A DNA stretch of 64,000 nt, taken from the NCBI RefSeq assembly GCF_002080455.1, contig NZ_CP020555.1, positions 868,001-932,000 on the forward strand, written 5' to 3'. The notes under the pieces were generated by a model. It had not been told where the DNA came from, did not search any database, and was given only the letters and a program-made list of their open reading frames with translations. A program made the translations under genes and the position numbers. Numbering within the stretch: the stretch's first letter is position 1; each line of letters starts with the position of its first letter. Positions 17,079-25,297 of this stretch are shown in pieces. Source of the DNA: Streptomyces sp. Sge12. GTDB lineage: Bacteria > Actinomycetota > Actinomycetes > Streptomycetales > Streptomycetaceae.

Positions 17079-18149
17079 CTACCAGCGCATGCGGACGTCC
17101 TCGGCCCAGCCCAACAGCCGGTCCACCACGATCCGCTCGCCGTCGTCCGTGCGGATCGATCCCGTGTAGTGGCCGAAGCACTGGTCCGTGCGGTTGGCGA
17201 CGAGGCCGATGTCCGTGCGGGTGGACCGGTTGTGGAACGGCGTGAACACCAGGTCCACCCGGTCCGATTCAGGGGTGCCGACCGATTCAGGGGTGCGGAT
17301 CGACCACGGCGCCATGTGGTCGGCGCGGGACCAGTGCCATTCCAGCTCCTGGCCGATCTTGCTGATCCGGCCGTCCACGCACACCGCGTTCTCCGTCGCG
17401 CCGGTGCCCCGGGTCCAGCGGCCGCCGAACTGCAGCCCGACGGTGCGGCCGTCCGTACGCCCGGAGGCGGCGCCCCAGTTCCACGCCACCGAGCGGGGCC
17501 AGCGGCCCCGTCCGTGGTCGAGGGTGCCCCAGGCGTCGTCGCCGAACGCCAGCACGTCGCCGCCGATGCGCACCGTGCCGGACGCGGGCCGGGCCGTGTG
17601 CTTGGAGGTGTACTGGAAGCGGCGTGCGTCCCACGGCACCACCACCGAGAGGGTCTCGTGCCCGGCGGGCATCCCGACGAGCAGGTCCACCTCCACGGGG
17701 AGGCCCTGCGGACCCCTGCAGCGCGCCCGCAGGCGGGTGGCGGAGCCCTCGCCGTGGATCTCGATCCGTATCCGGCCCCCGGTCGGCCGGGGCGGTCCGG
17801 CCACGAGCGAAGCAGACCCCGGTTCCGGAGCTCCGGCGATCGTGTCGGGCAGGCGCACGCCGAATCCGCCGGGCACGAGCGCGGTGCGCTCGAACTCCCG
17901 CACCGACGGACCGAATTCGAGGACGTAGATCGAGTTGAGGGCCAGGTAGTCGAGGTCGCTCACGGTCAGGGCCACCAGGTGGGTCGGTGTGGTCACGCAC
18001 CAGTACTCCCACCGCTTCGTCCGCCCCCAGCCGGGTATCCGGCAGCGGTGCAGAGGCCTGCGCGACCAGCCGATCGCGGCCGGGTCGATCCTTCCGTCGG
18101 TACGGCACAGGTCGACGGGAGCGGCGATCTCACGTTCGTGCGTGGCCAT
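17079..18149 (-). CDS. DUF2804 domain-containing protein
   Basis: 356-residue protein that I recognise as DUF2804 from EREIAAPVDLCRTDGRIDPAAIGWSRRPLHRC at the start, RTKRWEYWCV, VVVPWDARRFQYTSKHTARPA and the DDAWGTLDHGRGRWPRSVAWNWGAASG block. The family probably forms a lipocalin-like beta-barrel pair and has no known enzymatic role. A direct repeat in the DNA near 17265-17295 duplicates the residues TPESVG within a surface loop, probably from replication slippage. ATG 18149 fits the family start. The gene is divergent from the SWIM operon, with only 83 bp between the two starts. Confidence 0.85.
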   Translation of the reverse strand: MATHEREIAAPVDLCRTDGRIDPAAIGWSRRPLHRCRIPGWGRTKRWEYWCVTTPTHLVALTVSDLDYLALNSIYVLEFGPSVREFERTALVPGGFGVRLPDTIAGAPEPGSASLVAGPPRPTGGRIRIEIHGEGSATRLRARCRGPQGLPVEVDLLVGMPAGHETLSVVVPWDARRFQYTSKHTARPASGTVRIGGDVLAFGDDAWGTLDHGRGRWPRSVAWNWGAASGRTDGRTVGLQFGGRWTRGTGATENAVCVDGRISKIGQELEWHWSRADHMAPWSIRTPESVGTPESDRVDLVFTPFHNRSTRTDIGLVANRTDQCFGHYTGSIRTDDGERIVVDRLLGWAEDVRMRW

Positions 18150-18202
18150 GGCCGGACCCTACCGGGAGGCGGTGCACGGATCGACGGCGTCCGCGAACGC
18201 CG

Positions 18203-18225
18203 TTGTCAGTGGCTCCTCGTAGCGT
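18203..18225 (+). promoter_or_regulatory. PafBC/RecA-NDp-type DNA-damage promoter of the SWIM operon
   Basis: TTGTCAGTG (18203-18211), eight bases and TAGCGT (18220-18225) match the LexA-independent actinobacterial DNA-damage promoter (TTGTCRGTG-N8-TANNNT), which depends on the PafBC activator in mycobacteria. The expected transcription start is at about 18232, next to the ATG at 18233, and no ribosome-binding site is seen, so the transcript should be leaderless. Confidence 0.72.
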
Positions 18226-18232
18226 TTTGCAC

Positions 18233-19669
18233 ATGACGCGAACCGCACACACCTTCGCCTACGCGGGACCCTCCGCGCTGACCGGCACCGGCAGGAACCG
18301 CACCCTCGGCCTGGAGACGGCGGGCGGCCTGACCCCGGCCGGGGCCGAGGCCCACCCCCAGTTCTTCGCGGGCTTCCTGAGCGAGCCCCAGGCCGCCGCC
18401 CGAGCCCTGCTGGCCGTCGCGGACGTGGCCGCGGCCCGGTACTTCCGGCGGACCCAGCGGGCTTCGCTCGACCCCGTGGTCACGGGCAACGGCGACCGGC
18501 TGCGCTTCGAGTCCTTCTCCGGCTGCTGCGGGGTCTACGCCCGCCTCGACGTCCTGCCCGAGGGCCTGCGCGGGGCCGACACCGGCCACGGCACCACCAA
18601 CGTGGACGTCAACAACCCCCTGCGCGAGGCCCTGTCGCGGCTCACCGGCGACGACCCGCTGCACCTGCGGGTCGGCCCCGACGAGATGGCGGTGACCACC
18701 CTCGACGGGCCGGTCGTCGAGAAGAAGGTGCCGCTGCCCGACCGTTGGCTGCGCGGCTTCGCCGAGTCCCAGGCGATCACCGCCGGGTTCGACCTCCGCG
18801 CGGAGCTGTCCGCCGCCGAGACCGTACGCTTCCTGCGGTCGCTCCCGCGCAGCGGCCCCGGCGGCGGAGCCGCGAGCCGCGCGCTGTGGGTGGTGCCCGC
18901 GGGCCGGACGCTGCGCCCCACCACCCGCCCCATGCCGGGCGCGGTCTGCCTGCCCGGCCCCGAACGGCTCGCCGCCTTCCAGCGCGTCCTGCGACAGGCG
19001 ACCGGCCTGCGCGTGTACGGGCCGGCGGGCGACCACGCCGGCCCCACCGCCTCCGCCTGGGAGGCCGCCCTGCCCGGCATGCGCCTCACGCTCACCCTCT
19101 CCCCCGAGGCCGACCGCGGGTTCTCCGGCGAGGGCAGCGTCCTGGAGTCCCTCGCCACCGATACGGCGGCCGGGGACGCCGAGTTGGTCTCCGTCCTGCT
19201 CGCCTGGGAGCCGCGCATCGACCCGGCCGATCTCGCCGAGCAGTCGGGCCTCCCGGTGGAGCGGGTCCGGGCCGCCCTCACCCGCCTCGGTACGGCCGGC
19301 CGGGTCGGCTACGACCTCGCCGAGGCCGCGTACTTCCACCGCGAACTGCCCTACGACGCCCGGCGCGCCGAGCGCCACAACCCGCGCCTCGTCGCCGCCC
19401 GCACCCTCCTGGAGCAGGGCGCCGTCACCCTCGACGGCCCGCTCACCGCGCTCGTCGCCTCCGGCGAACGCCGGTACACGGTGCGCGATTCAGGCGGCGC
19501 CCTCGGCTGCACCTGCCAGTGGTGGGCCGACTACCGCGGCCGCCGCGGCCCCTGCAAGCACGCCCTCGCGACCCGCATGGCCCGCCGCTCCGCGGCGACC
19601 GGCACCCCGACCGCCGACGCCGACGCCGACGCAACCACCGCCACCGCCACCGCCGGAGACGTCCGATGA
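18233..19669 (+). CDS. SWIM zinc-finger family protein
   Basis: 478-residue protein. The C-terminal SWIM finger, CTCQWWADYRGRRGPCKHAL near residues 424-443, fits CxCx(n)CxH and should bind zinc and nucleic acid or protein. Before it lies a winged-helix-like region (DPADLAEQSGLPVERVRAALTRLGTAGRVGYDL). The tail is a low-complexity Ala/Asp/Thr repeat. ATG 18233 lies about 7 nt after a DNA-damage -10 box, so translation is probably leaderless. It overlaps the next gene by ATGA. Relatives such as E. coli YehQ are found with MoxR-type AAA and VWA partners, but neither is encoded nearby. A role in a DNA-damage response is inferred from the promoter. Confidence 0.85.
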   Translation: MTRTAHTFAYAGPSALTGTGRNRTLGLETAGGLTPAGAEAHPQFFAGFLSEPQAAARALLAVADVAAARYFRRTQRASLDPVVTGNGDRLRFESFSGCCGVYARLDVLPEGLRGADTGHGTTNVDVNNPLREALSRLTGDDPLHLRVGPDEMAVTTLDGPVVEKKVPLPDRWLRGFAESQAITAGFDLRAELSAAETVRFLRSLPRSGPGGGAASRALWVVPAGRTLRPTTRPMPGAVCLPGPERLAAFQRVLRQATGLRVYGPAGDHAGPTASAWEAALPGMRLTLTLSPEADRGFSGEGSVLESLATDTAAGDAELVSVLLAWEPRIDPADLAEQSGLPVERVRAALTRLGTAGRVGYDLAEAAYFHRELPYDARRAERHNPRLVAARTLLEQGAVTLDGPLTALVASGERRYTVRDSGGALGCTCQWWADYRGRRGPCKHALATRMARRSAATGTPTADADADATTATATAGDVR

Positions 19670-22296
19670 CCACCCCGCTCGACATCCTCGCCGCCGTCCG
19701 GGCGGGCCACACCCGCCTGCTGCCCGACCTGTTGAAGCCGCTGGACCGGGACGGGCGCCGGGGCCTGCTGGCCGGGCTGAAGGAGCTGCGCGGCGAACTG
19801 CGGGCAGCCGGCTGGGACCGTTGGGAGGAACGGGACCTCATGAGCCCGGCGCTGCTGGTCGCCGGCGCCGCCTGCCAGACCGGAGCCGCCGCCGCGGCCT
19901 CCTGGATCGGCGGCCGCGACATGCGCCGCTGGCGGCGCCTGCCCGAGGGCGCCCTCCTCGACGTGCTCGCGGACCGGGAACCGAAATGGCTCGGCGACCT
20001 CGCCCACCGGCTGGCCGCGCGGCCCTCCACCGCCCAGGAGGACTACGGGCTGATCCGCACGCTCGTCGACCGGGCCGGCTGCCCGATGCCCACCAGCGAC
20101 GGCTGCGTCGAGGGCTGGGCGATGGCCGTGCGGACCGCCCGCGCCCCGCTCGCCGGGGCGCTGCGCGCCGACCCCCACCTCACCGCTTTCGTCCCGCGCC
20201 TGTTCGAGACCCCCGAACCGGTCGCCGCCCTCGCCTGGCAGTGCGAGCCGGACGATCCCCACCACTGGCCCGCCGCGCTGGCCACCCTGGCCGGGGAGGG
20301 ACTACTCGACCGCGGCGCGCTCCTCGACAGCTGCACCGCCCGCCTGCTGCGTGGCGGTACGGCCATCCAACTGAAGCCGTACCGGGCCGTCCTGGAGGCC
20401 CTTCGGCCCACGGAGGAGGAAGAGCGGGAACGGACCGCCGACTGGATCGCGCTCACCGCCGACGCGCCCTCCCCGGTGGCCGGGTACGCGCAGCAGGTGC
20501 TGGCGAAGCTCGCCGCCGCGGGCCATGTCACGGCCGAACGGCTGGCCGAGATGTCCGCCGCCGTGCTCTTCCGCCCCGAGAAGAAGCTCGTACGGGCCCA
20601 GCTCGTGCTGCTCGGCAGGCACCTCACCCGCGATCCGGCCGCCGCGCCCGAGCTGCTGCCGGTGCTCGGCGAGGCCTTCGGCCACACGGACACCGACATC
20701 CAGGGACGGGCCCTGAAGCTGGCGGCCGCACACCTCGGCGACGACGAGGCCCTGCGCGCCGAACTCGCCGACCGTGCCCACCTGCTGAGCCCGGTCCACC
20801 GCGCCCGTGCCGTGGAGGTCCTCGGCGCGGACGCGGCCCCCGAGGAGGACGGCGGACCCTACCGGGAGCTCCTGCCGCCGCCCCCGCTGCCCCTGGCGCT
20901 CGGCCCGGCCCCGGCGACCGTGGCGGAGACCGTGGAACTGGTCGCCGCCGTCGTGAACTCCCGTACCGAGGACGTGGAGGAGTACGAACGCGCCCTGGAC
21001 GGCCTGGTCCGCCACGCCCACCAGGACCGCGCCGCCCTGGCCGCGGCCCTGCGGCCGGCGCTCGCCGACCGCTATTGGCTCGACCCGGAACGCCGTCACC
21101 TGTACACGGGAGACCTGCCCGGCCTGGAGCACGTGGCGGCCGCCGTGTTGGACGTCGGCCCCACCGGGCGGCCCGCGCAGGCGCTCGTGAGCTGGCGCAG
21201 CGACTGCCACCACTCCGACGCCGCCGCGGCGCGCCACGCCCGCGTGGCCGAGGTCGCCCGGGCCGTCAGGACCCGGCCCCTGCCGTTCCTCCTGTCCACG
21301 CCCACCCTGAGCTCCGGCACCGTGGACGCGCGCACGCTCGTCGCACGGCTCGCCGAGTACGCCCGCCTCGGCGAGCGCCCCGCCCCGGCGGACTTCGCGC
21401 AGGCCCTGCTCCGTGTCCGCCGCGACGCCCGTGTCCTGCCGGAGGCGGCCGCTCTGGGCACGCCCGAGGGGGCCCGGCTGGCGGCCTGGCTCGGCGAGGG
21501 CGGCCGTCCGGCGGCCGTCACCCGCCGCACCACCCCGGCCGCGTACCACCGCTACGGAGGAAACCCCGACCGTCTCGTGCTGGAAAGCGGTGAACGGGCC
21601 ACCGTGGTCGCGGAGTTCCCCGAGGGGTTCCGTGCCCTGGGCCGCGCCCGCGCGGTGTCCGGACGCTGCTGGGACGGTGGGGACACCGACACCCTGATAG
21701 CGCTCCTGCCCGAGGACCGGGAGACCCTGGCCGCGTGGTCGCTGGCCGCCGTCACCTCCTGTGCCCTCGACGACGAACGCGGCGGAACCGACCTCCTGCC
21801 GGGGCTCGCCGCCGCCGGCGGCCCCGCCGGACCGGCCCTCCACCTCGCCGTCGCGACGGGGCTGGGTGCCCGGCACGCCGAAGACCGGCTCCAGGCGGTC
21901 GACGCGCTGCTCATCCTCGCGGGCCGCGCCGAGCTGGACACCGGACGCCTGGGCGCCGACCTCACCGAACTGGTGGGCCTGGGCACGGTCAAGCCCAGCC
22001 GGCTCGCAGACTCGCTGCGCACCGCGGCCGCGACCGGCGCCCATGCCACGACCTGGGCCGTCCTCGGCGCGGTCCTGCCCGCGCTGCTCACCGGGTCCGC
22101 CGACCCGCGCGGTACGGGGGAACTGCTGGAGACGGCCGCAGAGTGCGCGGAGCAGTCCGGGGCCTGCGCACCGCACCCCGCCGGGCTCGCCGAGACCGCG
22201 ATGCGCCCCGGCCGGTCCCGGCTGGTCACCCAGGCCGCTCGGCTGCGCGATGCCCTCCGCCGCAACCAGGAGGCCGTGAACCGGGTCGCGGGGTGA
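19666..22296 (+). CDS. Large HEAT-like repeat protein of the SWIM operon (DUF6493-like)
   Basis: 876-residue soluble protein starting at ATG 19666, which overlaps the SWIM gene stop in ATGA. It is rich in paired helices with repeated Leu/Ala patterns (LDILAAVRAGHTRLLPDLLKPL, GRALKLAAAHLGDDEALRAEL, LGAVLPALL), as in alpha-solenoids. I associate it with the DUF6493 proteins that accompany SWIM proteins in streptomycetes, from memory of gene order and not from a search. The middle carries a Pro-rich linker (LLPPPPLPLALGPAPA). It is likely a scaffold acting with the SWIM protein and is transcribed from the same damage-type promoter. The longer frame reaching upstream is a shadow of the SWIM gene. 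Confidence 0.75.
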   Translation: MTTPLDILAAVRAGHTRLLPDLLKPLDRDGRRGLLAGLKELRGELRAAGWDRWEERDLMSPALLVAGAACQTGAAAAASWIGGRDMRRWRRLPEGALLDVLADREPKWLGDLAHRLAARPSTAQEDYGLIRTLVDRAGCPMPTSDGCVEGWAMAVRTARAPLAGALRADPHLTAFVPRLFETPEPVAALAWQCEPDDPHHWPAALATLAGEGLLDRGALLDSCTARLLRGGTAIQLKPYRAVLEALRPTEEEERERTADWIALTADAPSPVAGYAQQVLAKLAAAGHVTAERLAEMSAAVLFRPEKKLVRAQLVLLGRHLTRDPAAAPELLPVLGEAFGHTDTDIQGRALKLAAAHLGDDEALRAELADRAHLLSPVHRARAVEVLGADAAPEEDGGPYRELLPPPPLPLALGPAPATVAETVELVAAVVNSRTEDVEEYERALDGLVRHAHQDRAALAAALRPALADRYWLDPERRHLYTGDLPGLEHVAAAVLDVGPTGRPAQALVSWRSDCHHSDAAAARHARVAEVARAVRTRPLPFLLSTPTLSSGTVDARTLVARLAEYARLGERPAPADFAQALLRVRRDARVLPEAAALGTPEGARLAAWLGEGGRPAAVTRRTTPAAYHRYGGNPDRLVLESGERATVVAEFPEGFRALGRARAVSGRCWDGGDTDTLIALLPEDRETLAAWSLAAVTSCALDDERGGTDLLPGLAAAGGPAGPALHLAVATGLGARHAEDRLQAVDALLILAGRAELDTGRLGADLTELVGLGTVKPSRLADSLRTAAATGAHATTWAVLGAVLPALLTGSADPRGTGELLETAAECAEQSGACAPHPAGLAETAMRPGRSRLVTQAARLRDALRRNQEAVNRVAG

Positions 22297-22317
22297 GGGA
22301 CGGGCCACGAGCCGGGG

Positions 22318-22347
22318 CGTCCACGGCGCGGCCCCGCGCCGTGGACG
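22318..22347. terminator. Perfect 14-bp hairpin between convergent genes
   Basis: CGTCCACGGCGCGG and CCGCGCCGTGGACG pair perfectly around a 2-base centre, 22 bp after the end of the HEAT-like gene and before the end of the convergent oxidoreductase gene. It probably terminates transcription from both sides. No T-tract follows. Confidence 0.6.
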
Positions 22348-22349
22348 GG

Positions 22350-22399
22350 CAGGGGCGGCGCAGGCGGCAGGGGCGGCGCAGGCGGCAGGCGGCAGGCGG
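22350..22399. repeat. Short tandem repeat, 18-bp unit
   Basis: Two exact copies of CAGGGGCGGCGCAGGCGG (22350-22367 and 22368-22385) are followed by two 7-bp partial copies (CAGGCGG). The repeat lies in non-coding DNA between convergent genes, just after the hairpin. It is probably a slippage product and variable between strains. Confidence 0.75.
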
Positions 22400-22414
22400 C
22401 CCCACGCCCGGCTC

Positions 22415-23320
22415 TCAGGGCAGCAGGACGGCCTTGCCCCGGTTGCGGCGGGCCTCCAGGTCGGCGTGGGCCTGCGCGGCTTCCGCCAGGGGATAGGTCC
22501 GCCAGACCGGTACCGAGACCTTGCCCTCCGCGGCCAGCCGTACCAGCTCCGGCAGGGACTCCCCGGTCCGGTCGGCGCTTCCGGTGCTGAAGACCACACC
22601 GTGCTGCGCCGCCGACATGTCGGCGATGGTCAGGACGCGCGCGCTGTCACCGGTCAGCGCGACGGATTCGGCCAGCACTCCGGCGCCGGAGGTGTCGAGG
22701 ACGAAGTCCACCCCCTGGGGGGCGGCGGCCCTCACCCGCTCCGGCCAGCCGTCGCCGTAGCGGACGGCCGTGGCTCCCAGCGCGGTCACCCGTTCGAGAT
22801 CGTGCTCGCCGGCCGTTCCCACGACGGTGATGCCCCTCGCGACGGCCAGCTGGGCGGCGACCGTACCCACGCCGCCCGCGGCGCCGTGGACGAGCAGGGT
22901 CTGCCCCGCCTGCACTCCCAGCTCCGCCAGGACACGGAACGCGGTCCGGCCGACCGTGACCAGCGAGGCCGCCGCCTCCCACGACAGGGCACCGGGCTTG
23001 GCCACCGGCCGGTCGAGCAGCGCGTACTCGCTGTAGCTGCCGCCGACGGCGGCGCCGAGCACCTCGTCGCCGACGGCCGCACCGGCCGTCCCGCCCACGG
23101 CATCGACCACCCCGGCCGCGTCCAGGCCGAGGATCATGGGAAACCGGGCCGGGACGGCATCGGCCATCCGACCGGAACGGACCTTCATGTCGAACGGGTT
23201 CACGGAAGCGGCGCGCACCCGGATCCGGACCTGGCCCGGTCCGGGCTCCGGCGGGGTGACCTCGGACAGGCGCAGCACCTCGGGCGCGCCGTACTCGGAG
23301 AAGGTGATCGCTCTGGCCAT
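22415..23320 (-). CDS. Zinc-independent quinone oxidoreductase-like MDR enzyme
   Basis: 301-residue medium-chain dehydrogenase/reductase of the NADPH:quinone reductase type. It starts ARAITFSEYGAPEVL, has the ASVNPFDMKVRSG motif typical of this subgroup, LGLDAAGVV, and the NADPH-binding LLVHGAAGGVGTVAAQLA. The catalytic-zinc Cys/His residues of true alcohol dehydrogenases are missing, which fits quinone reductases or enoyl reductases. ATG 23320 gives the usual start. It is convergent with the SWIM operon and separated from the upstream pyruvate-oxidase gene by a long hairpin, so it is likely a separate unit. Confidence 0.88.
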   Translation of the reverse strand: MARAITFSEYGAPEVLRLSEVTPPEPGPGQVRIRVRAASVNPFDMKVRSGRMADAVPARFPMILGLDAAGVVDAVGGTAGAAVGDEVLGAAVGGSYSEYALLDRPVAKPGALSWEAAASLVTVGRTAFRVLAELGVQAGQTLLVHGAAGGVGTVAAQLAVARGITVVGTAGEHDLERVTALGATAVRYGDGWPERVRAAAPQGVDFVLDTSGAGVLAESVALTGDSARVLTIADMSAAQHGVVFSTGSADRTGESLPELVRLAAEGKVSVPVWRTYPLAEAAQAHADLEARRNRGKAVLLP

Positions 23321-23382
23321 CGGGGCTCCCGGGGGTGAGGTCGGGCGGACGCTTGCGGACCGCTCCGACCCGGACCCGCGTG

Positions 23383-23426
23383 ACAGGACCCGGCCGGTGT
23401 GACTACGGGCACCGGCCGGGTCCTGT
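23383..23426. terminator. 17-bp stem-loop downstream of the pyruvate-oxidase gene
   Basis: ACAGGACCCGGCCGGTG and CACCGGCCGGGTCCTGT pair perfectly (17 bp) around a 10-nt loop. The site is about 137 bp downstream of the pyruvate-oxidase stop and about 60 bp upstream of the next minus-strand start. Termination is the likely role; a leader element for the downstream gene is the alternative. The rest of 23321-23562 shows no gene. Confidence 0.55.
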
Positions 23427-23562
23427 GTACGGGATGTCCGTCATCGTCGTCGGCTCCCACCGCACCGTCCCACGGGTGCGCACCCCGTGCATCGCCGGAC
23501 GTGGCGGACGGGTGACGGACAGGGGGCGCGGGCCGCGTCCACGGAACAGGCGCGGCGCGCGG

Positions 23563-25275
23563 TCAGAGCATCTCCTTGATCTTGGCGACGGCGAAGCCCC
23601 AGCCCTGCGCGAGGGTCGGCCTGCCGGGAACGGCCACCTCCTCGGGGTTCGTCAGCACGTCCAGCAGGACCGGCCCCGGTGTCGCGAAGGCGTGGCGTAC
23701 GGCGTCGTCCAGATCCGCCGGGTCGGTGACCCGGATGCCCTCGATACCGAGGGCCCTGGCGACGGCGGCGAAGTCCGGGTTGTCGAGTTCGGTGCCGAAC
23801 TCGGGCAGGCCCACCTGCTCCTGTTCCAGCTTGACCATGCCCAGGCGCTGGTTGTCGAAGACGACGAGCTTGACCGGCAGGTCGTACGTCTTGATCGTCA
23901 TCAGGTCGCCGAGCAGCATGCTCAGTCCCCCGTCGCCGCAGAAGGCGACGGTCTGGCGTTCGGGGGACCACAGCTGGGCCCCGATGGCCTGGGGCATCGC
24001 GTTGGCCATCGACCCGAGGTTGTACGAGCCGATCAGCCGGCGGGTGCCGCGCATGGTGACGAGGCGGGAGAGCCAGACGGTGGCCATACCTGTGTCGGAG
24101 GTGAACACGGCGTCGTCGGCGGCGTGGGCGTCCACGGCCGCGGCCAGCGCCTCGGGCCGGATCATGTGGTCGCGGTTGTCGAGGGCGGCCCGGACCCGGC
24201 CCGTACCGCTCCGGTCGTGCGCGGGGTCGGCCAGCCGCTGCTGGCCCTCCTGCCACTGGATGAACCGTTCCCGGGCGTCGTCCAGGTGCGCGCGGTCGGG
24301 GACCTGCTCCAGCAGCGGCAGCAGGGCGCGCAGGGTGGCGCCGACGTCGCCGGCCAGGCCGACGTCCACGGGGGTCCGGCGGCCCAGGTGGTCCTCGCGG
24401 CTGTCGATCTGGACGACCTTGACGTCCTTCGGGTACCACTCCCGGTAGGGGAAGTCCGTGCCGAGCATGAGGAGCACGTCCCCGCTGTCCAGTGCGTGGG
24501 CCGCGGCGGGGTTGCCGATGAGGCCGGTCTGGCCGACCTGGAAGGCGTTGTCGTCCTCGAAGCCCTCCTTGGCCTTCAGCGTGAGCACCATGGGCGCGGC
24601 GAGCAGTTCGGCGGTCCGCATGACCTCGGTGCGGGCGTCGCGGGCCCCGGCGCCGACCAGCAGGGTCACCCGGGAGGCGGTGTTCAGCAGGGCGGCGGCA
24701 TCGGCGAGGGCCGGGTCGTCGGGGCGGGTTACGGGACGGTCCAGCGCGAAGCGCGCGGGCCGGTCCTCGCTCAGCTCCTGGTCGCCGAGGTCGCCGGGAA
24801 CGGTCAGGACGGCCACCCCGCCCTGCGTGACGGCGGCCCGTACGGCGGTCTCCATCATGCGCGGCATCTGGTCCGGGGAGGTGACGGTGGCCCGGTGGAC
24901 GGCGACGTCGCGGAAGAGGAGGTCGTTGTCGACCTCCTGGAAGTAGTCGCTGCCGATCTCGGCGAGCGGGACCTGGCCGCAGACGGCGAGGACCGGCGCA
25001 CGGGTCTTGGCCGCGTCGTAGAGGCCGTTGAGCAGGTGCACGGAACCGGGGCCCACCGTGCCCATGCACACCCCGAGGGTGCCGGAGAGCTGCGCCTGGG
25101 CGCCGGCCGCGAAGGCCGCGGCCTCCTCGTGCCGGCAGCCCACCCAGGTCAGGGTGGCCGAGGTGCGGATGGCGTCGGTCAGCGGGTTCAGGGCGTCCCC
25201 GACGACACCGAAGACGTGCTGGACGCCCAGCTCCTCGAGTGCGTTGACGATCACATGGGCGACGGTGCGAGCCAC
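23563..25275 (-). CDS. Thiamine-diphosphate-dependent pyruvate oxidase/dehydrogenase (PoxB type)
   Basis: 570 residues, close to E. coli PoxB (572). The N-terminal domain has the probable catalytic Glu in RHEEAAAFAA. The central FAD/nucleotide domain and the C-terminal ThDP domain with GDGGLSMLLGDLMTIKTYDLP (GDG...N diphosphate-binding motif) follow in order. PoxB enzymes oxidise pyruvate to acetate and CO2 and pass electrons to membrane quinones; here the final residues (FAVAKIKEML) resemble the membrane-targeting tail. GTG 25275 is preceded by GAGGGG 8 nt upstream. It follows the GltB-like gene by 22 bp on the same strand, so the two are probably one operon. Confidence 0.88.
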   Translation of the reverse strand: MARTVAHVIVNALEELGVQHVFGVVGDALNPLTDAIRTSATLTWVGCRHEEAAAFAAGAQAQLSGTLGVCMGTVGPGSVHLLNGLYDAAKTRAPVLAVCGQVPLAEIGSDYFQEVDNDLLFRDVAVHRATVTSPDQMPRMMETAVRAAVTQGGVAVLTVPGDLGDQELSEDRPARFALDRPVTRPDDPALADAAALLNTASRVTLLVGAGARDARTEVMRTAELLAAPMVLTLKAKEGFEDDNAFQVGQTGLIGNPAAAHALDSGDVLLMLGTDFPYREWYPKDVKVVQIDSREDHLGRRTPVDVGLAGDVGATLRALLPLLEQVPDRAHLDDARERFIQWQEGQQRLADPAHDRSGTGRVRAALDNRDHMIRPEALAAAVDAHAADDAVFTSDTGMATVWLSRLVTMRGTRRLIGSYNLGSMANAMPQAIGAQLWSPERQTVAFCGDGGLSMLLGDLMTIKTYDLPVKLVVFDNQRLGMVKLEQEQVGLPEFGTELDNPDFAAVARALGIEGIRVTDPADLDDAVRHAFATPGPVLLDVLTNPEEVAVPGRPTLAQGWGFAVAKIKEML

Positions 25276-25297
25276 AGGAGTACCCCTCGGTCCGGTC

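Noticed and set aside
22350..22399. CRISPR-like array
   Set aside because: The 18-bp units are directly adjacent without spacers, so this is an ordinary tandem repeat. The same holds for 37121-37152 and 47868-47921.
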